From JAUXEH01 sp965602945 (GTDB taxonomy: Bacteria; Acidobacteriota; Aminicenantia; Aminicenantales; Aminicenantaceae): a DNA stretch of 14,106 bases. Shown here piece by piece: positions 8,201 to 14,106 of this stretch; the stretch's first letter is position 1; the number at the start of each line of letters is the position of its first letter. The notes beneath the pieces were generated by a model. It was not told where the DNA came from, did no database searches, and saw nothing but the letters and a program-made list of their open reading frames with translations. Where the stretch lies: contig CBFDBC010000080.1 in NCBI GenBank assembly GCA_965602945.1, positions 1-14,106 of the forward strand. Direction: 5' to 3'. Position numbers and translations under genes: made by a program.

Positions 8201-9322
8201 TTATGATTTACGCATATGCGTAGGTTTGAAAGACCGGTCTGTGACCTTGAGGCCTTCCTTGCGCTGAATGATATCTGTCAATTCCTCCGCCTTGGAGGTG
8301 ACGTTCATGGCTGTTTCATAGGTGATCTGTCCCCGAAAATACAGGTTCGCCAGGGACTGGTTAAAGGTCTGCATGCCGAATTTTTCCTGTCCCATCTGCA
8401 TGCTGGCATAGATCTGATGGAGCTTGTTCTCACGGATGAGGTTCCGGATCGCCGCGTTGGGAATGAGGAGCTCCAGGGCCAGCACCCTGCCTTTCCCATC
8501 GGCCCTGGGCAGGAGAGTCTGGGTGATCACGGCTTCCAGGGACATGGAGAGCATGATCCTTACCTGGGACTGGTACTGGGAGGGGAAGATGTCGATGATC
8601 CGGGAGATGGTCTCGGCGGCGGAGTTGGTATGCAGGGTGGAGAACGTAAGGTGGCCGGTTTCGGCGGTACGCAGGCAGGCCTCCACCGTTTCTAGGTCCC
8701 GCATTTCCCCCACCAGGACCACATCCGGGTCCTGCCGCAGCACCGAGCGCAGCGCATTCCCGTAATTCAAGGTGTCCACCAACAGCTCCCGCTGGTTGAT
8801 GATGGCCTTTTGGGGAGTGAAATAATACTCGATGGGGTCCTCGATGGTCACTATATGAACGGGGCGTTCCGCGTTGACATGGTTGAGGAGACAGGCCAGG
8901 GTAGTGGACTTCCCACAACCGGTCGGGCCCGTCACCAGCACCAATCCGCGCGGCAGATAGCACAGCTGGGCCAGCCTCTGGGGAAGACCAAGCTGGGAGA
9001 AGGTCCACATGGTGGGCAGAAACCGGCGGAACGCGGCCGCAACAGCACCCTTCTGCATGAAGACGTTGCCGCGGAAGCGGCCCATCTCCTTCATGCCGAA
9101 AGAGAAGTCCAGTTCCATTTTTTCCTCGAACATCTTCTTCTGCCGGTCCGTCAGCAGGCTGTAGACCAGGTTCTTGGTCTCGGCCGGTGACAGGGGGGGA
9201 TGATCGATGGAGATAAGGGTCCCGTTCACGCGGATGCGTGGGGGGATGTGCGTCGTGATGTGCAGGTCGCTGGCATCGTTCTCAACAGCGATCTGAAGCA
9301 GTTCCTGTATGGTAACAGCCAT
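8201..9322 (-). CDS. pilT: PilT, pilus retraction ATPase
   Basis: Hexameric secretion ATPase that depolymerises the pilus, powering twitching motility. The 373-residue length is typical. Seen: the N-terminal domain starting with ASDLHI; Walker A GPTGCGKST (132-140, Cys where Ser is usual); Asp box TIEDPIE (159-165); Walker B DPDVVLVGEMRD (198-209); His box TGHLTFSTLHT (222-232); and AIRNLIRE (291-298), the PilT signature needed for retraction. That signature separates it from PilB. The stop of pilB lies one base before the ATG, and the GGAGG site lies inside the end of pilB, so translation is probably coupled. PilU is an alternative name, but a single copy in this position is normally PilT. 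Confidence 0.95.
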   Translation of the reverse strand: MAVTIQELLQIAVENDASDLHITTHIPPRIRVNGTLISIDHPPLSPAETKNLVYSLLTDRQKKMFEEKMELDFSFGMKEMGRFRGNVFMQKGAVAAAFRRFLPTMWTFSQLGLPQRLAQLCYLPRGLVLVTGPTGCGKSTTLACLLNHVNAERPVHIVTIEDPIEYYFTPQKAIINQRELLVDTLNYGNALRSVLRQDPDVVLVGEMRDLETVEACLRTAETGHLTFSTLHTNSAAETISRIIDIFPSQYQSQVRIMLSMSLEAVITQTLLPRADGKGRVLALELLIPNAAIRNLIRENKLHQIYASMQMGQEKFGMQTFNQSLANLYFRGQITYETAMNVTSKAEELTDIIQRKEGLKVTDRSFKPTHMRKS

Positions 9323-9323
9323 A

Positions 9324-11057
9324 TTAAACCTCCGTATCTTTTACAGTCTCTCTTAACACTTCTTCCACGGATGTGATTCCAGCCTTAATCTTGAGCAGCC
9401 CGCTGCGGCGGAGAGACATCATGCCTTTGTCGATGGCGGCTTTTTTTATCTCCCGGGAATGGGAACGGCTCAGGATGAGGTCCTTTATGTCGTCGGTCAC
9501 CTTCATGACCTCGAAGAGTGCGGTTCGTCCCTTGTACCCCGTGTTGTGGCACTCGCTGCAGCCGAAAGGCTTGTACGCCTTGACCTTCTTCGACTCGGCT
9601 TCGTCGTATCCGATATCCATGAGGGCCTCTGGGGTCAGGTTGTGCTCCGCCCTGCAGCTCTTGCACAGCTTCCGGATCAACCGCTGGGCCACGATCAGGG
9701 CCACGGAGTCGGCTACCAGGAACGGCTCGACGTTCATGTTGACCAGTCGCAGCACCGTGCTGGCGGCGTCGTTGGTGTGTACCGTCGAGAACACCAGGTG
9801 TCCTGTCAGGGCGGCCTTGATGGCGATGTCCACCGTCTCGAAGTCACGCATCTCACCGACCAGCATGATATCCGGGTCCTGCCGCAGGAAACTGCGCAGG
9901 GTGTTGGAAAAGCTGAGGCCGATCTCTTCCTTCATGTTGACCTGGTTTATCCCCGGGATATAGAACTCGACGGGGTCCTCAGCGGTCATGATGTTCCTTT
10001 TCACATCGTTGAGCGTGGATATGGCGGAGTACAGAGTGTTGGTCTTCCCGCTTCCGGTGGGACCGGTGACCAGGATGATGCCCCAGGGCCTCTGGATGGC
10101 CTCCTTGAAGACGGCCATGGCTTCTTTCTCGAAGCCCAGTTTGGACAGATCGAGCTTGAGCATCTCCTTGTCCAGGATACGGACAACGATCTTCTCTCCG
10201 AAGATGGTGGGCACACTGGACACGCGCATGTCCACCTCTTTCCGCGCCCCGCTTTCCATCTTCACCCGCATCTTGATCCGGCCGTCCTGCGGCAGGCGTT
10301 TTTCTGCGATATCCATGTTGGACAGGATCTTCACACGGGAGATGACAGGATTTTTGAACTTCATGGCCAAGTTCATCATCTCGTACATTGTGCCGTCCAG
10401 ACGATACCTCACCCGGAAGGCTTTCTCGTAGGGCTCGAAATGAACGTCACTGGCCCCTTTCTTTATGGAATCGATAAAGATCGTGTTGACCAGGGTGATG
10501 ATCGGGGCTTCTTCGGTGGACTGCACCAGCTCTTCGATGTCGTAGTCTTCCTCTTCCTCTTCGATGACGTTGACGCTGATGTCCTCGGCCTGTTCGATCT
10601 CGTCGACGATCTGTTTGACGCGCAGGGAATCGGACGTGCCGTAATATTTTTTAATGGCATTGAATATCCCGGATTCGGACGCAATCACCGGCTGGATGCT
10701 CAGCCCGGTCCGGAAGCGGATGTCTTCGATCACATCCAGGTCGGTGGGGTCCACCATGGCCAGTGTCAGGAATGACCGGATCCGATGGATGGGCATGATG
10801 AGGTATTTTTGAGCGATCTCGATCGGAATGAGGTTGATCACATCCGGGTAAACCTCGAACTGATCCAGATTGATGTAAGGATACCCCAGCTGCCGGCTCA
10901 GGGCCTGGGCCATGTCTTCTTCAGTGATCAGGCCGAGGCTCACGATAGCGGTCCCCATGGCCACTTCGTTCTTCTTCTGGTAATCGATGGCGGTCTGGAG
11001 CTGCTCGGTGTTAAGGAGCTTTTCTCTTAAAAGCAGCTCGCCTAAATTCGATCCCAT
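9324..11057 (-). CDS. pilB: PilB, pilus extension ATPase
   Basis: Secretion ATPase that drives pilin polymerisation at the inner membrane. The 577 residues contain an N-terminal MshEN/T2SSE_N-type domain (about 1-140), an acidic linker with a Glu-run near 166-170, and the ATPase core: GASDVHFEPY (201-210), Walker A GPTGSGKT (332-339), Asp box TAEDPVE (358-364), Walker B DPDIMLVGEMRD (394-405) and His box GHLVFSTVHT (419-428). It also has the zinc-binding tetra-cysteine motif (Cys465, Cys468, Cys500, Cys503) usual in PilB and GspE. The ATG follows GAGGA at seven bases. It is the first gene of the probable pilB-pilT-pilC-pilS-pilR operon, and a TTGACA-N5-TGTCAA palindrome lies 25-41 bases before its start. 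GspE is the alternative; gene order argues for PilB. Confidence 0.95.
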   Translation of the reverse strand: MGSNLGELLLREKLLNTEQLQTAIDYQKKNEVAMGTAIVSLGLITEEDMAQALSRQLGYPYINLDQFEVYPDVINLIPIEIAQKYLIMPIHRIRSFLTLAMVDPTDLDVIEDIRFRTGLSIQPVIASESGIFNAIKKYYGTSDSLRVKQIVDEIEQAEDISVNVIEEEEEDYDIEELVQSTEEAPIITLVNTIFIDSIKKGASDVHFEPYEKAFRVRYRLDGTMYEMMNLAMKFKNPVISRVKILSNMDIAEKRLPQDGRIKMRVKMESGARKEVDMRVSSVPTIFGEKIVVRILDKEMLKLDLSKLGFEKEAMAVFKEAIQRPWGIILVTGPTGSGKTNTLYSAISTLNDVKRNIMTAEDPVEFYIPGINQVNMKEEIGLSFSNTLRSFLRQDPDIMLVGEMRDFETVDIAIKAALTGHLVFSTVHTNDAASTVLRLVNMNVEPFLVADSVALIVAQRLIRKLCKSCRAEHNLTPEALMDIGYDEAESKKVKAYKPFGCSECHNTGYKGRTALFEVMKVTDDIKDLILSRSHSREIKKAAIDKGMMSLRRSGLLKIKAGITSVEEVLRETVKDTEV

Positions 11058-11081
11058 CGCAATGTCCTCATTGATGGCAAT

Positions 11082-11098
11082 TTGACATTTTTTGTCAA
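11082..11098. promoter_or_regulatory. Palindrome TTGACA-N5-TGTCAA before pilB
   Basis: A perfect six-base inverted repeat with a five-base spacer, located 25-41 bases before the pilB ATG. On the minus strand it reads TGACAAAAAATGTC and so resembles the TGACAAAA block found upstream of both pilin genes. The minus-strand TTGACA also resembles a -35 element, but no TATAAT-like hexamer follows at 16-18 bases. Probably an operator or activator site controlling the pil operon; the bound protein is not known. Confidence 0.45.
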
Positions 11099-11245
11099 CG
11101 TACGTCCCCTATTTCCAGGGACGCCTGCTCCATCCCGTTTTTCTCTCGGCGGCACATATTGTTCTGGTGTCCAATTTCATTTTTCCCAAAGTGTCCCTAA
11201 TGGTCGCAAACACGGGTATTTCCGTCAATCACCATGAGGGAGGAT

Positions 11246-11292
11246 ATCCAGGGTGATTTTCCCCTGGATTCCCTCACCTTAAAGGGTGAGGG
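11246..11292. repeat. Two adjacent perfect hairpins
   Basis: The first pairs ATCCAGGG (11246-11253) with CCCTGGAT (11262-11269). The second begins two bases later and pairs CCCTCACC (11271-11278) with GGTGAGGG (11285-11292). Each stem is eight perfect pairs. Neither is followed by a T-run on either strand, so they are not classic intrinsic terminators. They may stabilise or attenuate RNA, or be a copy of a dispersed palindromic repeat. Confidence 0.5.
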
Positions 11293-11405
11293 GAGCATGA
11301 GGGGGGTGAGAGCTGCCCCGGCGGCAGGACGGCACCGGTCGGGCTCATGACAACTGCGAATGCATATTTTTGACACGTATATTGAGTCGGAGGGAGGCTG
11401 CTAAA

Positions 11406-11422
11406 GTGTCAATTATTGTCAA
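11406..11422 (+). repeat. Tandem TGTCAA half-sites one helical turn apart
   Basis: TGTCAA occurs at 11407-11412 and again at 11417-11422, exactly ten bases apart; the first is part of GTGTC. The spacing places both on the same face of the helix, as expected for a dimeric or cooperative DNA-binding protein. It shares its half-site with the palindrome before pilB. Confidence 0.35.
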
Positions 11423-11455
11423 ACTCTGGGGAAGCTAGAAGGTCACGCGCAGGGA

Positions 11456-12529
11456 TCAGTCCGAACCGGCCGAGGACTTGGCCACGCGCAGGTATGCCAT
11501 CTCCAGGACATCCAACACGAGCTGATCATAAGTGGGGGCGAACTTGCTGACGCGCTCGCGTGTGACCACCTGGCCCAGGAACCGCTCTTCGATCTCCATG
11601 GTGTAGATGTAGTTGATGATGGCGCGTGCGTGGACTTCGTCCAGGGGCCTGAGCTCCGGATACAGGGCCTCGGCTTCCAGCTTGAGTTCGTTTATGTCCA
11701 AGGCGCTGAAATCGACCCATTTCTTGATCTCCAGTGAAGGGTAGATCAGGGCGCGTGCGATGAATGCCTGCCGCAGGGTCTCCTTGGTCTCATCGATCTC
11801 AGCCTCGGAGTAGAGCATGGTGGGCCGTGTGGGGATGGGCAGATAGCGGGAGATCTCATCGAAGACCTCCTGTTTCCGCTCTCTCCCATACACCCAGCCC
11901 ACGTAGGGGATCAGGATCCCGCTCTTGAGGAACTGCGTCTTCTTCTCGGTCAGGGTGGAGCCGAGAAAGGAATCCTGATAGGTGTCCCGTGACCGCTTCT
12001 GATTCCGGTTCAGGAACTGTCCCAGCCCGTACATGTAGGTGTTCATGATGGTCCGGATGCGGGCGAGATCGAGATGGATGATGGGGTTGATATGCATCCC
12101 GAACTCCACCTTGCCTTCGCACATCCGGAAGAGCGGGTTAGCGGCCAGGAGTTCCTGCCGGGCAAAATCCCGTATGGACCCGACCTCATCCTCCGGAAGC
12201 GAGTCCACGATGAACAGGACGTCCACGTCATCGCCCTGGATGGGGATCCCCCTCAGCCAGCTGCCGCGGAGGTTGAGGGAGATGAAGCTTCGTCCATACC
12301 GGCGGCTCAGCTCGGCCCCCAGGTTCTGAAGACAGTCTTCCAGCCGGCCGAACAGCCCATCCCGGCGGTAGCAGTTGGTGGGATCGAAAAAAGGGAACCG
12401 GAAGTATTGGCAGGACTTCAGGTAGAAGGTGATCTGCTCCGTGTTGATGTCTTTTTTCAGCCGCACCGGGCCTTCAGCAGGTACAGCGCAGTCTTCTTCG
12501 GGATTTTCTGTCTTGTTATCTTGTGTCAT
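11456..12529 (-). CDS. Nucleotidyltransferase-fold protein of unknown function
   Basis: A 357-residue soluble protein. The core LRGSWLRG...DDVDVLFIV shows the DNA polymerase-beta-type nucleotidyltransferase signature: Gly89-Ser90, then ten residues, then Asp101-Val-Asp103 as the metal-binding pair. A third carboxylate could be Asp154 in the strand-like PIIHLDL. The spacing resembles archaeal CCA-adding enzymes and other Pol-beta families, but the rest of the protein, with a long charged helical C-terminal half, is not one I recognise. The ATG at 12527-12529 was chosen over an upstream in-frame TTG (12565), which has no usable ribosome binding site and lies before the predicted +1. The gene is divergent from the GMC oxidoreductase and separated from pilB by 398 bases, so it need not belong to the pilus operon. 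Fold assignment is good; substrate (RNA, protein or nucleotide second messenger) is unknown. Confidence 0.8.
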   Translation of the reverse strand: MTQDNKTENPEEDCAVPAEGPVRLKKDINTEQITFYLKSCQYFRFPFFDPTNCYRRDGLFGRLEDCLQNLGAELSRRYGRSFISLNLRGSWLRGIPIQGDDVDVLFIVDSLPEDEVGSIRDFARQELLAANPLFRMCEGKVEFGMHINPIIHLDLARIRTIMNTYMYGLGQFLNRNQKRSRDTYQDSFLGSTLTEKKTQFLKSGILIPYVGWVYGRERKQEVFDEISRYLPIPTRPTMLYSEAEIDETKETLRQAFIARALIYPSLEIKKWVDFSALDINELKLEAEALYPELRPLDEVHARAIINYIYTMEIEERFLGQVVTRERVSKFAPTYDQLVLDVLEMAYLRVAKSSAGSD

Positions 12530-12555
12530 GTGTCGTTTCCGTTCCGTGCACCTAT

Positions 12556-12584
12556 GTTTTAGCAACCCTGAGTCATTAATTCAA
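12556..12584 (-). promoter_or_regulatory. Possible sigma-70 promoter of the nucleotidyltransferase gene
   Basis: Minus strand has TTGAAT (12584-12579) and TAAAAC (12561-12556) with 17 bases between, four of six matches in each hexamer. It predicts +1 near 12549, about 20 bases before the ATG at 12529. Weak evidence, but it fits the chosen start. Confidence 0.35.
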
Positions 12585-12695
12585 GCCCCCAGAGGATTCC
12601 ATTGGCATCCACAATATGGAAGGACATTTGAGGAACCCCGAAAAATCCGATTGACATCGATAACATATGTGATATTCACTATAGGCAATATTCCC

Positions 12696-14106
12696 ATGGA
12701 CAGCTACGACTACATCGTTGTGGGCTCCGGCTTCGGGGGCAGCGTCTCGGCGCTGCGCCTGGCCGAGAAGGGCTACTCCGTGTGTGTCATCGAGAGCGGC
12801 AAACGCTGGAGGCCACAAGATTTTCCCCGTACGAACTGGGCCTTCTGGAAATTCCTGTGGGCCCCAGCCTTATCCTGCTACGGCATCCAGCGCCTCCAAT
12901 TCCTGAATGATGTGTTGATCGTAGCGGGCAGCGGCGTGGGAGGGGGCAGCCTGGTCTATGCCAACACCCTGCTCGACCCTCCGGATGCATTCTTCAACGA
13001 CCCGCACTGGAAAGACCTGGAGACGGAGTGGAAGACGGCCCTCGCGCCCCATTACACCACAGCCAAACGCATGCTCGGAGTGGTTACCAATCCCCGGTTC
13101 TGGCCCACGGACCACATGCTAAAGGACTATGCCCGGGAGATCGGACGGGAAGAGCATTTCAAGCCCGCGGATGTGGGTGTGTTTTTCGGGGAATCCGGCG
13201 TCACCGTCCCAGATCCCTATTTCGACGGGAAAGGGCCCGCCCGCACCGGATGCACTCACACCGGACACTGCATGGTGGGATGCCGCGACGGCGGCAAGAA
13301 CTCGCTGGACAGGAACTACCTCTATCTGGCCGAGGGCCTCGGAGCCCGGATCATACCCGAACACAAGGTGATCGACGTCCAACCCGCGGGAGACGGAGGC
13401 TACCGTATCACTTTTAGAAACGTGACCGGAGTCGGCCCCAAGGCGAAACAGAGCATCCAGGCCGGGGGTGTGATCCTGGCCGCCGGCGTCCTGGGTACGC
13501 TTGAGCTCCTGCACCGCTGCAGGGAGCGAGGCTCCCTGGACCGGATCTCTCCCATGCTGGGTCAGGTGGTCCGGACCAACAGCGAGGTCCTGGCCGGCAC
13601 CACAGCCAGGAAGAATTCGGACACACACTCCTACGGAGTCTCCATCACTTCCAGCCTGTCCGTCAATGACAGGACGAATGTGCAGCTGGTGCGCTACCCG
13701 GCCGGCTCGGACCTCATGGGGATCTTCGGGGGCCTCATCACGGACGGGGGCGGCCGGATACCACGTCCCCTCAGACACATCGGCATGTGCCTGCGCCATC
13801 CCCTCTGGTTTTTGAGGACCCTCTCGCTGTTCGGCTGGGGCCGGAAGACCGTGGTCCTGCTGGTGATGCAGTCCCTGGATAACCACATCACCATCCGTTT
13901 GAAGCGCTGCTGGTGGGCCCTGTTCCGGAAAGTTCTCTCCTCCAGCACCGACGGAAACTCCATCCCCACCTACATCCCGGAGGCCAACGCGGCCGTCCGA
14001 GGCATGGCCAAACGCATGAACGGCATCCCCCAGAACGCCATCACCGAATCCCTCCTCAACCTCCCCATGAGCGCCCACATCCTGGGCGGGTGCGTCATGG
14101 GCCGGG
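12696..14106 (+). CDS. GMC-family FAD oxidoreductase, ChoD-like (3' end outside the window)
   Basis: The frame is open from the ATG at 12696 to the window edge, giving 470 residues without a stop. The N-terminus has the FAD dinucleotide fold VVGSGFGGSVSALRLAEKG (Gly10-x-Gly12-x-x-Gly15, Glu33 at the end of the second strand). A second flavin motif, GSGVGGGSLVYANTL, spans 78-92. A Cys cluster C-x5-C-x3-C (Cys186, Cys192, Cys196) precedes GGKNSL. The last visible segment, SAHILGGCVMG, contains the family's active-site His (His461). Blocks such as FLWAP, CYGIQR, YANTL, RMLGVV, GVFFG and GPARTGC closely follow mycobacterial ChoD (annotated as cholesterol oxidase) as I remember it. Roughly 100 residues should be missing. 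It probably oxidises a hydrophobic alcohol or sterol-like substrate; the true substrate is unknown. The ribosome binding site is weak. It is transcribed divergently from the nucleotidyltransferase. Confidence 0.9.
   Translation, partial: MDSYDYIVVGSGFGGSVSALRLAEKGYSVCVIESGKRWRPQDFPRTNWAFWKFLWAPALSCYGIQRLQFLNDVLIVAGSGVGGGSLVYANTLLDPPDAFFNDPHWKDLETEWKTALAPHYTTAKRMLGVVTNPRFWPTDHMLKDYAREIGREEHFKPADVGVFFGESGVTVPDPYFDGKGPARTGCTHTGHCMVGCRDGGKNSLDRNYLYLAEGLGARIIPEHKVIDVQPAGDGGYRITFRNVTGVGPKAKQSIQAGGVILAAGVLGTLELLHRCRERGSLDRISPMLGQVVRTNSEVLAGTTARKNSDTHSYGVSITSSLSVNDRTNVQLVRYPAGSDLMGIFGGLITDGGGRIPRPLRHIGMCLRHPLWFLRTLSLFGWGRKTVVLLVMQSLDNHITIRLKRCWWALFRKVLSSSTDGNSIPTYIPEANAAVRGMAKRMNGIPQNAITESLLNLPMSAHILGGCVMGR

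Larger units (their letters stand above)
11058..11455. other. 398-base intergenic region upstream of pilB
   Basis: No convincing gene on either strand. It should hold the promoter of pilB and the 3' end of the nucleotidyltransferase transcript. Visible: the palindrome at 11082-11098; GTGTC at 11167-11171 and 11191-11195, and its complement at 11372-11376; a TGTCAA pair at 11407-11422; stacked hairpins at 11246-11292; and a smaller GC hairpin at 11313-11327 (CTGCC/GGCAG). No sigma-54 promoter facing pilB and no intrinsic terminator with a T-run was found. Confidence 0.6.

Noticed and set aside
9459..10775. Open frame of 438 codons antisense to pilB
   Set aside because: Shadow composition rich in His, Asp and Gly; pilB on the other strand has all expected motifs.
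11093..11098. TTGACA (minus strand) as the -35 of pilB
   Set aside because: The hexamer 17 bases downstream is ATCAAT, a poor -10; the sequence is better described as one arm of a palindrome.
12529..12565. TTG start for the nucleotidyltransferase at 12565
   Set aside because: No properly spaced ribosome binding site, and it would lie upstream of the +1 predicted from the candidate promoter; the ATG at 12529 is simpler.
12651..12684. TTGACA at 12651-12656 as the -35 of the GMC oxidoreductase gene
   Set aside because: No acceptable -10 hexamer at 16-18 bases; the nearest TATA-like sequence is about 22 bases away.
13119..14078. Open frame of 319 codons antisense to the GMC oxidoreductase
   Set aside because: The plus-strand frame has the complete family motifs; the antisense frame has none.

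Overview
The window is a bacterial chromosome segment of moderately high GC content. Type IV pilus genes, heptose isomerase (GmhA) and lysophosphatidate acyltransferase (PlsC) together suggest a Gram-negative, outer-membrane organism. The order pilB-pilT-pilC-pilS-pilR-pilA is the one known from Myxococcus and other deltaproteobacteria. The pilins have a GspG-like C-terminal half (an Asp-x-Trp-Gly-x-x-Tyr type motif), which makes me think of deep lineages such as Desulfobacterota, Myxococcota or Acidobacteriota/Aminicenantota. That placement is an inference with low confidence.

Layout. Positions 1-1068 (+) hold the 3' part of an unrecognised gene, which meets gmhA tail to tail and shares a CTAG with it. 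Positions 1065-2394 (-) hold plsC followed by gmhA, a small envelope-biogenesis unit. Positions 2537-4230 (-) hold two paralogous prepilin genes, each with its own sigma-54 promoter, separated by a strong intrinsic terminator. Positions 4228-11057 (-) hold pilB, pilT, pilC, pilS and pilR, closely spaced and probably one operon. Positions 11058-11455 are a 398-base non-coding region with stacked hairpins and TGTCA/GTGTC repeats. Positions 11456-12529 (-) encode an unclassified Pol-beta-type nucleotidyltransferase. Positions 12696-14106 (+), divergent from it and cut by the window edge, encode a ChoD-like FAD (GMC) oxidoreductase.

How the genes work together. PilB (extension ATPase), PilT (retraction ATPase) and PilC (inner-membrane platform) assemble and retract a pilus built from the prepilins. 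PilS is a membrane sensor kinase and PilR its sigma-54 activator. Both prepilin genes carry near-identical -24/-12 elements (14 of 16 bases) with +1 predicted 46-54 bases before the start codon. Both also have a related bipartite TGACAAAA...GTC element about 132-134 bases upstream of +1, where an enhancer-binding protein would sit. A variant of this motif forms a palindrome just ahead of pilB. The window therefore appears to hold a complete local PilSR regulatory circuit with its targets.

The least explained parts are the gene at 1-1068, the nucleotidyltransferase, the hairpin-rich gap before pilB, and why two diverged pilins are separately promoted. No RNA gene, CRISPR array or insertion sequence was seen.
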